Shown here: piece after piece, positions 25,955 through 35,350 of the stretch | Position numbering within the stretch: position 1 is the stretch's first letter | How the letters are laid out: every line of letters starts with the position of its first letter | The notes under the pieces: model-generated | The model's database searches: none | What the model was told of the DNA's origin: nothing | The model's input: only the letters and a program-made list of their open reading frames with translations | DNA from: Salinivibrio kushneri | GTDB taxonomy: Bacteria; Pseudomonadota; Gammaproteobacteria; Enterobacterales; Vibrionaceae | Length of the DNA: 64,000 nt | Assembly (NCBI RefSeq): GCF_027286325.1 | Contig: NZ_CP114589.1 | Coordinates: 124,001-188,000, forward strand | Direction of reading: 5' to 3' | Position numbers and translations under genes: made by a program

Positions 25955-26626
25955 CTATGCAGGCCGAATCAGCATTAACCCACAACCCATAGCTTTGGCG
26001 CGCCCAAAACCTTTTGCGTATTGTTCCAAAAAGCGTTCGCTGTCTTGGAGCGTTAAAGTACCGCGAGCATTCACACTCGAAAACTGCACATGCGCGCCAC
26101 TCTTTTTCCAACTTTGATGTTGGGTATATCCCTCAATCGTTGGCACGTTATCGAATGTTATACCCCACTGCGACAATCGATTTTCATCACAAAGCCATTG
26201 TTGCGCGGCCTGATCCATAGTTTCCTGCAGTTCGATAGCACTCACTTCCCCCGCCTGCTTTTTAGCATGCATAAGGACATCGTGCCGCTGTCGCTTTCCT
26301 TTTGCATCTGTCACACAAATCGTCGGGTTTACCTTTAGCTGAAAGTGAAGTCGCTGGCCATTGTATAACTGGGGCGAAAATAGCTTGGTTTGGAGATCAA
26401 ACACACCAGTTTCATCTTGTGGTGGAATAGTTGAAAGAACATAAAACAATGGCCGTCCCGTGGCCTGTTCTTGCTCCTCTCGATATATAAACGGTCGTTC
26501 ACTCGCATGACGAAAGAGTTGCCAAATGATTTGGTGCGTACTGTATGCACCATTGTGGCCAAATTTTGAGATCAGTTTAACTGCTTGTGCAGATGACAGT
26601 AGCCGGACTTTAGACAGGTACATCAT
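25955..26626 (-). CDS. cas6e: CRISPR pre-crRNA endonuclease Cas6e (CasE)
   Basis: A 223-residue RNA endonuclease that cuts each repeat hairpin and stays bound to the crRNA 3' end in Cascade. The N-terminal MYLSKVRL strand and an active-site-like His in YSTHQIIWQLF are seen, as is the glycine-rich C-terminal loop GFGRAKAMGCGLMLIRP, diagnostic of the family. It overlaps casD by 17 bases and is 27 bases from cas1. Length is slightly greater than the E. coli protein. Confidence 0.95.
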   Translation of the reverse strand: MMYLSKVRLLSSAQAVKLISKFGHNGAYSTHQIIWQLFRHASERPFIYREEQEQATGRPLFYVLSTIPPQDETGVFDLQTKLFSPQLYNGQRLHFQLKVNPTICVTDAKGKRQRHDVLMHAKKQAGEVSAIELQETMDQAAQQWLCDENRLSQWGITFDNVPTIEGYTQHQSWKKSGAHVQFSSVNARGTLTLQDSERFLEQYAKGFGRAKAMGCGLMLIRPA

Positions 26627-27359
26627 TGGCCTCCTCTACCGTCAATTGATGCATAACGCGTTGTTTAAATTGCCAACGACCGCGATTGATAGGCTCATCC
26701 CAAGGGTGGGTGGTTAATACGCGCTCATCATCAATTTCTCCCACATCGCCTTCCCAAAAGTAAGTCGCATAAGGTGTCGCCCCCAGCCAGAGTGCATCGC
26801 TTTTATTCGATGCTGTTATCGCTGGAAACTCCATATCTAATGCTGACTTTAAATCAGCATTGGCCACCAGGGTAGGTTGTAGTGGTAAGGCCGGTGGACA
26901 TGCTTTTCTCCCCAAAGAAAGGGGATACACAGGCTTTAATAACGCCTTTTTTAGCTCGTTTAATGACATCGTAGCCGAGGGAGAGAGCCACACTGCAACT
27001 ACCCACAAGCCATCACAACGATAATCACGTTTTGAGAGCACAGTTTGTAGTTTCTTTCCCGTCTTTAATTCACTTTGGCGCGTGCGATGTATGCGCTTTT
27101 TATCGTGACTCGGCACCTGCGCGGTATGGTAGTCACGCAAAAGCGAACCCGGTACACACTGCTTGATGCCGATACATACGCTTTGTTGCAAGCTTAAAAG
27201 CTGCGTCTCATCATCCCGTTTTATGCCAAGTGCCGCCCCAAGTAATCCGAGTACGGCTGAACGCGACGGATACGCGCTGGTGGGTCTGTCGCCACCAACG
27301 GCTGGCTCACCCCAACTGGCTAGCGGTCCATATAGTCGAAAAACAAGATAATCTCGCAT
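26610..27359 (-). CDS. cas5e: Cascade subunit Cas5e (CasD)
   Basis: A 249-residue Cascade subunit that caps the crRNA 5' handle. It begins MRDYLVFRLYGPLASWGEPA, followed by the GDRPTSAYPSRSAVLGLLGAAL type motif typical of Cas5e. A GTG twelve bases upstream also keeps the frame open, but GGGAGG lies just before the ATG at 27359, so that start is chosen. It starts 12 bases after cas7 and overlaps cas6e by 17 bases. Confidence 0.95.
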   Translation of the reverse strand: MRDYLVFRLYGPLASWGEPAVGGDRPTSAYPSRSAVLGLLGAALGIKRDDETQLLSLQQSVCIGIKQCVPGSLLRDYHTAQVPSHDKKRIHRTRQSELKTGKKLQTVLSKRDYRCDGLWVVAVWLSPSATMSLNELKKALLKPVYPLSLGRKACPPALPLQPTLVANADLKSALDMEFPAITASNKSDALWLGATPYATYFWEGDVGEIDDERVLTTHPWDEPINRGRWQFKQRVMHQLTVEEANDVPV

Positions 27360-27371
27360 CTTGCCTCCCAC

Positions 27372-28406
27372 TTATTCTGTAACGAAGTTAAGTAGTTCAT
27401 CAAACGAGCCGCTACCCTCAAATACATTTAATGCATATCGGCTATCTGCACACTCACCATACACTTGGTCGAATTTTTGCACTTGATCTTTGATCGCCGC
27501 TACGGCCGCTTGACCTTGATCGGGATCGTTAATGGGTTTCAGAAACGCTACCGACAATTGTCTTGGTTGGTGTTCGCCTTTCTCGGCTAAAACAAAACTC
27601 GCGTAAGCACGTGAAGCAAAGCTATTTTGTTTACCTGAAGGTGCTACTTTAACCGCCGCTTCCGTCAGAGCTTTGATCGCGCTATCGGCAAGTGCCTCAT
27701 TGCCCTGCAAGTTGTTAATCAGCTGCGTTTTGTTGATGCAGATATAGGAATAGAATAAAGCGGCCGCGAAACCCGCTTCACCAAGGTGAGCAGAGCCCGC
27801 ATCTTCCTCTTTGTTGTTCAAATCATCCACAGCGGTAAAATAATCATCTTCCACAACCACGCTATGAACACTCAATGCATGCGCAACTTGGCAGGCGGCC
27901 TCCACATTAAACGATGGCGAAGAGGCTAACATACGGCCAAATAAGGCGATGTCGGCTGCTGCATGATCTGCCTTTAATAAGTCCAGTTCTTCTTTTTTTG
28001 GCGCACGATTTTCTTCTGCTAATATCGCGATCAAAGAGCGTGCTGCATCTTGCTCTTCTGGGCTAATATGAACAAGCTGCTCGATATCTAATTGATCTTT
28101 CTTGATTTGGCCAAAAACACCTGCTATCTCTGCCGCCCATACTTTGGCGGATTTTTCGGTAACACCTTGTTCGACAAGCTCACTGTATAACTGTCGGCCG
28201 AAACGTTTGGTCCGAACCCCAATTTTACCTGCCAACGCCGTTTCAAAAACTTCCGATGTCCGCCAATGGCGTTTTAAACTTTGCGAACTCACACGTAAGC
28301 GCTCAAATCCGCCCATTTTTGCGGTTTTGGGCCGGCCTAAATCGTCACGGTTTAGATTAGAAGGCGCATAAGAAGTCAGTAGGTGTAGTTGAATAAATTG
28401 GCTCAT
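27372..28406 (-). CDS. cas7e: Cascade backbone subunit Cas7e (CasC)
   Basis: A 344-residue protein that forms the six-copy backbone along the spacer part of the crRNA. The N-terminus FIQLHLLTSYAPSNLNRDD is followed by GRPKTAKMGGFERLRVSSQS, the usual Cas7e signature, and FASRAYASFVLAE appears near the end. AAGGAAAGAG precedes the ATG. It lies between casB and casD with short gaps and shows no truncation. Confidence 0.95.
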   Translation of the reverse strand: MSQFIQLHLLTSYAPSNLNRDDLGRPKTAKMGGFERLRVSSQSLKRHWRTSEVFETALAGKIGVRTKRFGRQLYSELVEQGVTEKSAKVWAAEIAGVFGQIKKDQLDIEQLVHISPEEQDAARSLIAILAEENRAPKKEELDLLKADHAAADIALFGRMLASSPSFNVEAACQVAHALSVHSVVVEDDYFTAVDDLNNKEEDAGSAHLGEAGFAAALFYSYICINKTQLINNLQGNEALADSAIKALTEAAVKVAPSGKQNSFASRAYASFVLAEKGEHQPRQLSVAFLKPINDPDQGQAAVAAIKDQVQKFDQVYGECADSRYALNVFEGSGSFDELLNFVTE

Positions 28407-28420
28407 TCTCTTTCCTTTTT

Positions 28421-28978
28421 CTATTTAGTGCCCGCTGCGCGGTAATAGTCCATTGCCCATTGAACAGTGATGCGTTTATCTGCTTGGCGAGGATAAAATT
28501 GGCTGTGTTCCTCAAACCATTGATAGATATCCTTCGCCAAAGATTTGACCAAAACACTGTGATCAAGCTGATGCAGGATCCTTCTTAAACGGCGCAGAAA
28601 TTCATCCGGTGTCTTGGTATCTTGCAGTTGTGCAAAGCGCAGCTCACTCACTCTCGATTTATCACTTTGTGCTTTGCTCCCCGCCGCCGTCGCCAGATTG
28701 TGTGCGCTATCATGCTTCACATGTACTAGCGCACCAGCAATGGCTGCCCAGCATTCCATGTCACTTGATGTAGCATGCTCCGTTATGAGAGCAGGCAAAC
28801 TTTGCCATAAGGCACGAAACCCTGGCGTCAGCATAACGGCGTCAAGATCTCGACAGCGTTTTAGCTGTGCTTTTTGTGCGTTTGGAGCTGGCGTGATACC
28901 TTTTTTGTATAATTCATTCGGTGATAAGTACATACTTTGCCACCAGCGTAAAACACTATGTTGTAGTGCACTATCCAT
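28421..28978 (-). CDS. cse2: Cascade small subunit Cse2 (CasB)
   Basis: A 185-residue helical protein, present as a dimer in Cascade, that stabilises the target and displaced strands. Landmarks are LRWWQSMYLSPNELYKKG near the N-terminus, LTPGFRALWQSLP, and RVSELRFAQLQDTKTPDEFLR-type sequence around residues 115-135. It starts with TAATG overlap on the casA stop, showing tight coupling, and precedes casC by 14 bases. Confidence 0.93.
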   Translation of the reverse strand: MDSALQHSVLRWWQSMYLSPNELYKKGITPAPNAQKAQLKRCRDLDAVMLTPGFRALWQSLPALITEHATSSDMECWAAIAGALVHVKHDSAHNLATAAGSKAQSDKSRVSELRFAQLQDTKTPDEFLRRLRRILHQLDHSVLVKSLAKDIYQWFEEHSQFYPRQADKRITVQWAMDYYRAAGTK

Positions 28979-30573
28979 TAGGCGATCTCCTTATCAATCG
29001 CAATATCATGTTCACGAATAAATGCTTTTATATCTTTACTGTTAAATAGCCACCAGCTCAGAGTCTGTCTCGCTTTAATCCGTCTCGCCATATTTCTCGC
29101 ATTACCCAGCTCAGTCATGGCATAACCATCAAATAAGTCGAAACATACAGCGCGTAATGTGTTGAGCCATTTTTTTGCTTGTTCCGGGGTTAAGCTCTCG
29201 TCTTCTTGCTCTATATTTTCAATCAACTGAGACACGGCAGTAAAAAAAGCAGACTCCGTCTTCTGCCAGAACGCGAGATCGATAAAAGATGTATCGCCTT
29301 TCGCATCCTTTGGACGATCAAACCACGCATTTTTAATTTGGTCGCGGAGCTGCTTAAGACTTTTGACCGATAAATCTTGCAGTGTGTTTACTGCTGTTAG
29401 CACATCCTCTTGCTGCTCTTCACTAAAGGCAAATAAAGGCAATTCACTGTTGTACCACCCTCTCGCCTTCATATTATCCATGTCATAACCGAAAGCTTTG
29501 AGGTGTGGACGGTAACCTAATAACTTTCCGTGCCTTTGACTTAGAGCGTAATAGTGAGAAATCACGGTTGCACATCTATAACCTTGGGCGTCGCTACTTA
29601 ACGTTAGCGTATCCCAAATTTTATAGGTGATACCGCCAGGTTGTGCTTTAACCGAAAAAGGGGGCTCTTCGGGCTTTTTCGGGTTAAACCGATATGGCGT
29701 TAAAGGATGAGACCATTCTCCATCATAATTCGCCCCGTAATTTTGCGTCCGGTAATGGTTAACAACCTGCTCAACCTGTTGACCGAGTAATTGACACTCT
29801 GCGTCATGATATTCGACTTCTAGGCGGATACGTCTTGGCATCGCCCAATAAACATGTAATGGATGAACCGCATTGGCATAAACTTCACTGCCCTTTTTCT
29901 CACTTGTCTGCGTAGGAGCAAGCCACGGGAAAACGGAACCATCTGTAAAATTAGGCGATGGATACCGCCAAAAATCTTTATTAATGATATTAAGCCAAAG
30001 CTTTTCCCACAGGCTGGCCTCGCTTGTTACTGGCATCACTAACGTTGTTAACGGCCCGCCACCACGCAAACCGACACGATGTCCAGATCCACCAGCAGGC
30101 GCATTGATTTGCATAGTAAACAAAGCCAACGCTGCCATTTCGAGAGACAACACTTGACCAATACCCCGCTTGATAAAATGATCGGTATTGTTCTTTATGC
30201 CGTTGGCGCCAGGCGCTTCTATCAATAGCCCTGAGACCGTGGTGGATGGCGCATCCTCGAGGGAGTCAAAATCCTGCATAAATAAGGGACCCTCTCCAAC
30301 CACATTAAAGGCGTGACTGACCTGGTCAACCGCTTCTTCCAAAACAGCATCGGCCGGTGGCGTTTTAAAGTAATGGTGCCATTGTGACAAATCTTTTGGC
30401 GCAAACGCGGTTTGTAATAAGCCAATAGCAAACTGATACGCTGCGCCATAAAAATCTGCTCTTGGTAGTGAAAAATCTACGACGTCGGGATCACATATCG
30501 CAGTAATCGGCCGTTTCTTAATGTCGCCATTACGATGGATATACTCCAACCATGGGTCTTGAATTAAATTCAT
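28978..30573 (-). CDS. cas8e: Cascade large subunit Cse1 (CasA/Cas8e)
   Basis: A 531-residue subunit that recognises the PAM and recruits Cas3. It opens MNLIQDPWLEYIHRNGD and contains GLLQTAFAPKDLSQW and the glycine-rich loop PAGGSGHRVGLRGGGPLTTL, both characteristic. Codons upstream are in frame, but AGGAGG before the ATG at 30573 sets the start. That ATG overlaps the cas3 stop as ATGA. The C-terminal four-helix region is complete. Confidence 0.95.
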   Translation of the reverse strand: MNLIQDPWLEYIHRNGDIKKRPITAICDPDVVDFSLPRADFYGAAYQFAIGLLQTAFAPKDLSQWHHYFKTPPADAVLEEAVDQVSHAFNVVGEGPLFMQDFDSLEDAPSTTVSGLLIEAPGANGIKNNTDHFIKRGIGQVLSLEMAALALFTMQINAPAGGSGHRVGLRGGGPLTTLVMPVTSEASLWEKLWLNIINKDFWRYPSPNFTDGSVFPWLAPTQTSEKKGSEVYANAVHPLHVYWAMPRRIRLEVEYHDAECQLLGQQVEQVVNHYRTQNYGANYDGEWSHPLTPYRFNPKKPEEPPFSVKAQPGGITYKIWDTLTLSSDAQGYRCATVISHYYALSQRHGKLLGYRPHLKAFGYDMDNMKARGWYNSELPLFAFSEEQQEDVLTAVNTLQDLSVKSLKQLRDQIKNAWFDRPKDAKGDTSFIDLAFWQKTESAFFTAVSQLIENIEQEDESLTPEQAKKWLNTLRAVCFDLFDGYAMTELGNARNMARRIKARQTLSWWLFNSKDIKAFIREHDIAIDKEIA

Positions 30574-33299
30574 GTCGCCTCCTGTGGCCACTCGTAAAAT
30601 CCTTTTTCCTCGCTATAAGCAAAACGAGAATCGTTTTCGGGCAACCAGATTTCCATATATTTCACATGAGGGTGTTGCTCGATCAACTTTGTCAATGCAG
30701 GCTCAAGCCGCTCGGGCAAAGGCGCAAGTTGTTCGGCGTACTTTCTTTTTGACAGCTTGACCGTGCTAAGCGCCACTGCAAATCGATTGTCTTTTGCTAT
30801 TGGCACTAGCTCACCTGCTTGTTCGTTAACCAGCAACACGTCCACGGTTTCTATGTCGTTATAGCGGGTACTAATATCTGTTTCATCATCAAACCAATAG
30901 TCTGCACTGCGATCACAATAACCATATTGCCAATCAATACATTGCGACTGTGCTTTCGCGCCGATACTGTATGTTTTTCCCAAATATTCGTCTTCCATAG
31001 GTTGAAGCGCGGTTGGAATTTGTGCCAGTGCTTCATCACTGTAAACGGCTTCAACCAACTCGCGTGCATGCATTGGCATACAGATTTTGCCTAATTGGCG
31101 TAGTTTTCTAAGCCCCAACCAAAGTCGTCCAGGTGAGCGATAAACAAATTGCGTGGGTTGAAAGTGACGACTTAGCCAATCGGCTTTCGGCTTGTCTTCC
31201 CAAGAGGGGGCATGAATATAGAGAACGGGAGGGTCGCGTTCGTCGTCACCTTGCGCAATATAGGCACCTTGTTTGTTTCTTGTATGACGGTGTAAACGTC
31301 CCGCGCGTTGAATCAAGTCATCAATCGGGCAAATATCGGATATCATTACATCAGCGTCAGCATCTAAGCTCTCTTGAAAAACTTGAGTCGCAACTAATAC
31401 ACGACCTTGACGCTCTGATTGCGAACTGCTTTTACCAAAATTGTCGAGAACGGTTTTCTCAATATTTTTTCGATCGGCTAAGATAAATCGGCTATGAAAT
31501 AAATGGCTCCGTTCGGGATGATCAAGCCGACTCAGTAACTTTTCATACGCTTCGTGTGCATCATCCACGGTATTTCTTATCCAAACCACGCATTGCCCTT
31601 TAGAAACCGCCGTCAACACCGTTTCTAAACAGTCATCAAACTGAGTGAGCATATCTACTGCGATCGCACGTTTTTGTTTAGCCTGCCGAGGAATAGCGGT
31701 TTCTTTCAGTGCTGGAGCTTTATCAATCGCCACTTGGGTAGCTAAAGGGAAGTGATCCTGACTCGGCATCACAGGGGCTAAACCGGCGGCTTGCTGCCAC
31801 ACTTGGCATAAGCGTTGCCGTTGTTGCTGAGATAAGGTAGCCGTTAACAATATAACCGAGCCGCCCTGATGCAGATGCAATGATAATAAGCTTTCCAACA
31901 AGGCGAGCATATATTCATCCGCTGCGTGGATTTCGTCAAAAATTAGGACCTTTCGATTCAACCCTAGTAAACGCAAAGATTGATGCCGCCGAGGTAATAC
32001 AGCGAGCAACGCTTGATCAATGGTGCCCACGCCAACAGGTGCTAATAACGCTTTTTTACGCGAATCCGCAAGCCAAGCATTACATTGTGCCGTCACGGTT
32101 GCATCACGCTGGTGATAGTTGCTATCTACCGTACCTGTTGTGTGCACCATTTCTCGAAATCGGTCATTCATATCACGGGCACCGTGTGCCAGCGTAATAC
32201 TGGCTTGTTCTCCCTCACCAAGTTTCACCATTTGCGTATAGTGATCGGCTACTCGATCAAACATGGCATTGGATGTCGCCATTGTCGGCAAGCCAAAATA
32301 AAAACCATCGGCCGCGCCTGCGGCCATGAGTCGATGTGTGAGTGTGAGCGCGGCTTCAGTCTTTCCTGCCCCTGTCATATCTTCTAAGATAAACAGCTGA
32401 GGTTGGTCGTTGATTTCTACCGACGCCGCCCAGGCCTGCAAAGGTGTTGGGGAAAAAGGGAAGATATCGGAAAAGGCACTAAAAGGTGTCACTGTCGGTG
32501 TGCGAGATAAGTCGGTATGGCTTAATGCTTGTTCGGCACACGCCAGCGCACAATGCCAATACTGCTCAAGCGGTTGAGGCTGAGAGACGTAGGGGAAAAA
32601 GTGAGTATCTGAACCCATCCAGTCCGCCAGTACGGCCAGCCCTGCTAGTTGCCAGCTCACTTGTTCAAGTCGCGCTCGCCAATCAGAAGAAGACAGTATT
32701 TCAATTTTGATTTGCGGCTGAAATAACTCACCTACATCAGCAATAAATGCTGTCACCGCATCATGATTGCGCGCTTCCGTGAATGATCTCATCCGCCTCG
32801 GCATTTGCCGATTGACTGGCTGACCGTGATGTCCCAATACACATTGCGCCAGCACGTCAACTGTTTCATAGACAGCTGTTTCATCATCCATTGAACCGAG
32901 CGATTGACCACAAATAGCTTGAACTATCTCAGTCTCATGCTGCTGCCAGAAATAATACCCTAGCCTGTCATGTCGGTATTCTCGCCCGTCATATTCTTTT
33001 TTACTTCGAGGGTTTAATAGGGCATCGGAAACACTGAGGTTCAGTTCCTGAAATGCGGACGCATACTTGCCTAAGTCATGAAGCGATATCATGAAACACC
33101 ATAGGGTTCGTAGCTGTTCCGGAGAGAGTTCGAGAAATTCCGCAATGGCTTTCGTGAGCGGCCGCTCTTTATGAAGGAGGCGATAGCTAACGGCCGCTAC
33201 GTCCAAACAGTGATAGGCCAGCTGGTGATAAGTATCCCCGCTTCCTATGTCAGCACTGGCCTTTCCCCAATAGGAAAAATAAGGCTTTTCGTTATCCAC
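30570..33299 (-). CDS. cas3: CRISPR-associated helicase/nuclease Cas3
   Basis: A 909-residue fusion of an N-terminal HD nuclease and a C-terminal SF2 helicase; it degrades DNA marked by Cascade. HD motifs include HQLAYHCLDVA, MISLHDLGKYA and VLGHHGQP. Helicase motifs are EDMTGAGKTEAAL, IFDEIHAADEY, VILLTATLS and IQRAGRLHRH. I take the GTG at 33299 as the start because no in-frame ATG lies upstream; the ribosome binding site is weak. It is the first gene of the cas operon and ends coupled to casA. Confidence 0.95.
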   Translation of the reverse strand: MDNEKPYFSYWGKASADIGSGDTYHQLAYHCLDVAAVSYRLLHKERPLTKAIAEFLELSPEQLRTLWCFMISLHDLGKYASAFQELNLSVSDALLNPRSKKEYDGREYRHDRLGYYFWQQHETEIVQAICGQSLGSMDDETAVYETVDVLAQCVLGHHGQPVNRQMPRRMRSFTEARNHDAVTAFIADVGELFQPQIKIEILSSSDWRARLEQVSWQLAGLAVLADWMGSDTHFFPYVSQPQPLEQYWHCALACAEQALSHTDLSRTPTVTPFSAFSDIFPFSPTPLQAWAASVEINDQPQLFILEDMTGAGKTEAALTLTHRLMAAGAADGFYFGLPTMATSNAMFDRVADHYTQMVKLGEGEQASITLAHGARDMNDRFREMVHTTGTVDSNYHQRDATVTAQCNAWLADSRKKALLAPVGVGTIDQALLAVLPRRHQSLRLLGLNRKVLIFDEIHAADEYMLALLESLLSLHLHQGGSVILLTATLSQQQRQRLCQVWQQAAGLAPVMPSQDHFPLATQVAIDKAPALKETAIPRQAKQKRAIAVDMLTQFDDCLETVLTAVSKGQCVVWIRNTVDDAHEAYEKLLSRLDHPERSHLFHSRFILADRKNIEKTVLDNFGKSSSQSERQGRVLVATQVFQESLDADADVMISDICPIDDLIQRAGRLHRHTRNKQGAYIAQGDDERDPPVLYIHAPSWEDKPKADWLSRHFQPTQFVYRSPGRLWLGLRKLRQLGKICMPMHARELVEAVYSDEALAQIPTALQPMEDEYLGKTYSIGAKAQSQCIDWQYGYCDRSADYWFDDETDISTRYNDIETVDVLLVNEQAGELVPIAKDNRFAVALSTVKLSKRKYAEQLAPLPERLEPALTKLIEQHPHVKYMEIWLPENDSRFAYSEEKGFYEWPQEAT

Positions 33300-33427
33300 A
33301 ACCCATACCCAAGTCCTATGCTTTTTAGAACGCTAACATAGGCATATCCAGCCAGCAATTTAGCCATATGAGTTATGTGAGTTAGGAACGAATCGAAACA
33401 GCCGCAGTAAAGTCTCATGAAAAATGA

Positions 33428-33481
33428 AGATGGCACATCGAATACCTATTCATCATTATCAATAGGTAATCTGTGCCATCT
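33428..33481 (-). terminator. Large hairpin, probable gcvT terminator
   Basis: AGATGGCACA pairs with TGTGCCATCT, and inside it TACCTATT pairs with AATAGGTA, giving a two-tier stem with a ten-base loop. On the minus strand TCATTTTTC follows. It lies 18 bases after gcvT and about 130 bases upstream of the cas3 start. Confidence 0.65.
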
Positions 33482-33498
33482 ATATAAGTAAAAAGCAT

Positions 33499-34614
33499 TT
33501 AGCCGCGATAATACCGCTGCGGTACAAAGGGCATTTTTTCGACTGTCATGGGCAGTTTTTTGCCACGTACTTCCGCGTAGACCTCGGTACCGGGGGCAAT
33601 AAACTCAGGGGGGAGATAACCCATTGCCACGGGCATGCCCTTGGTGGGGCCAAAGGTGCCGCTGGTGACCACGCCGATTTCATTATCGTTGGCATCAAAC
33701 AACTTGCTGCCTTCACGCACAGGGGCTTTGCTTTGGCCCACAAGGCCAATGCGCTTGCGGCTGACCGCTTTGGTGGCGATTTGATCGAGGATTATCGCCT
33801 CACCGGGAAAGCCACCCGCACGCTCACCATCAGCACGACGCACTTTACTAATGGCCCAAATCAAGGTTGCTTCAACTGGCGTCGTGGTGGTGTCCAGATC
33901 GTGCCCATACAGGCAAAGGCCACACTCAAGGCGCAGTGAGTCACGCGCGCCGAGCCCTATCCATTCTACCTCGTCGTGAGCTAACAGTGCTTTGGCGAGT
34001 GATGCTGCATGTTCAGCCGGTACAGATATTTCAAACCCGTCTTCGCCAGTGTAACCGGAACGACTCACTACACACTCAATGCCATTGATCTCAACAGGTT
34101 GAATGTCCATGAACACCATGTCATTAACCTTCGGGTTGAATGTCGCCAGCACTTGCGCCGCCTTCGGGCCTTGAAGTGCCAGTAAGGCGCGATCCTCAAG
34201 CACCTCGACGGAGACATTCCCTTTCAAGTTATCGCGCAGGTGCTGAATGTCTTGTGCTTTGCATGCCGCGTTGACCACCAGAAAAAGGTGATCGCCGAGG
34301 TTGGCAATCATCAGATCATCCAAAATGCCGCCCTGCTCATTGGTGAACACGGCATAGCGCTGTTTTCCTTGGGGGAGATCCAACACATCGACTGGAACAA
34401 GCGCTTCCAATGCTTTGGCCGCATCCGCACCGTGAAGACGGATTTGCCCCATATGAGAAACATCAAACAACCCGGCATGCTCACGGCAATGAAGGTGCTC
34501 TTTGCGCACACCCAGCGGATACTGAACTGGCATGTCATAGCCAGCGAAAGGAACCATTTTTGCCCCCATATCAAGGTGCAGGCTGTGTAACGGGGTCGTT
34601 AGTAACTCTGCCAT
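33499..34614 (-). CDS. gcvT: Glycine cleavage system aminomethyltransferase (T protein)
   Basis: A 371-residue enzyme that moves the aminomethyl group from lipoyl-H protein to tetrahydrofolate, releasing ammonia and making 5,10-methylene-THF. Family segments are MVPFAGYDMPVQYPLG, GLFDVSHMGQ, LALQGPKA, SRSGYTGEDGFEI, LGARDSLRLECGLCLYGHD and the C-terminal VTSGTFGPTKG. GGAGAG lies before the ATG at 34614. It is separated from gcvH and gcvP by the divergent sdaA-glyA block and follows the XRE-cupin gene by 64 bases, so those two may be co-transcribed. Confidence 0.97.
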   Translation of the reverse strand: MAELLTTPLHSLHLDMGAKMVPFAGYDMPVQYPLGVRKEHLHCREHAGLFDVSHMGQIRLHGADAAKALEALVPVDVLDLPQGKQRYAVFTNEQGGILDDLMIANLGDHLFLVVNAACKAQDIQHLRDNLKGNVSVEVLEDRALLALQGPKAAQVLATFNPKVNDMVFMDIQPVEINGIECVVSRSGYTGEDGFEISVPAEHAASLAKALLAHDEVEWIGLGARDSLRLECGLCLYGHDLDTTTTPVEATLIWAISKVRRADGERAGGFPGEAIILDQIATKAVSRKRIGLVGQSKAPVREGSKLFDANDNEIGVVTSGTFGPTKGMPVAMGYLPPEFIAPGTEVYAEVRGKKLPMTVEKMPFVPQRYYRG

Positions 34615-34678
34615 TATTCTCTCCATATTGTGCCTGCGGGCATCTTGCCCACGTTAAGCAATGCGTTTATGTGGTTGG

Positions 34679-35350
34679 TTAAGACGCCGTTACCCATAAG
34701 ATCAGTGCATCGTCATCACTGACGGAAGCTAACATGTGTCCCATGGTGGCGTCGTAATATACGCTGTCACCCTCATTGAGCGTGATCGCTTCATAAAACT
34801 CAGAAAAAAATTGGATGCTGCCTTCAAGCACCAATAAAAACTCTTCACCGTCGTGTCGAATCCAGTCGCTATAATCCTCAAAAGCACGCGCCCTGACCCG
34901 TGACTTAAACGGCATCATCTTTTTATTGCTTAGCTGTGTTGCCAACAATTCATGCTCGTACGTGCCAGTGGGATGCGCTTTACCCTGTCCGGCAAACGTC
35001 ACGTCTCGCCTTCCCGTTGCCTGCCGCTTTTTGGGTGGGGCAAACAATTGCGGGATATCAATGTCCAGCCCATGCGCAAGTTTTTGCATCGCTTGAAAAG
35101 TGGGAGATATCTGCTCATTCTCAATTTTGGACAAGGTTGAACGCGCCAAGCCTGTGCGCTGGCTGGCCTCTTCAAGTGTCAGCCCTAACCCGACCCGTAC
35201 CGCTTTTAAGCGCGGGCCTAAGCGCAATGGCGCAATAGGTTCACGCGCTTCTCCCTCACGCAACGATCGTTCAACCTGCATCGACGGGTACACATCCTGT
35301 GTTGATTGGTCTGTTGTCACCAGCTTTTTACCTCTATCGGTTTGTCCCAC
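34679..35350 (-). CDS. XRE-family regulator with cupin domain
   Basis: A 223-residue regulator: HTH_3 DNA-binding domain around residues 45-100 (LKAVRVGLGLTLEEASQRTG, then LARSTLSKIENEQISPTF) and a C-terminal cupin (EEFLLVLEGSIQFF, EGDSVYYDATMGHML) that probably binds a small ligand. It sits next to gcvT and divergent from sdaA-glyA-gcvHP, and the same neighbourhood occurs in other Vibrionaceae as I recall. A role in controlling glycine/serine use is therefore likely, by inference from position. Confidence 0.9.
   Translation of the reverse strand: MGQTDRGKKLVTTDQSTQDVYPSMQVERSLREGEAREPIAPLRLGPRLKAVRVGLGLTLEEASQRTGLARSTLSKIENEQISPTFQAMQKLAHGLDIDIPQLFAPPKKRQATGRRDVTFAGQGKAHPTGTYEHELLATQLSNKKMMPFKSRVRARAFEDYSDWIRHDGEEFLLVLEGSIQFFSEFYEAITLNEGDSVYYDATMGHMLASVSDDDALILWVTAS

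Noticed and set aside
33245..33436. 63-codon minus-strand frame overlapping the cas3 start
   Set aside because: It overlaps cas3 in another frame, lacks a good ribosome binding site and has no family likeness.
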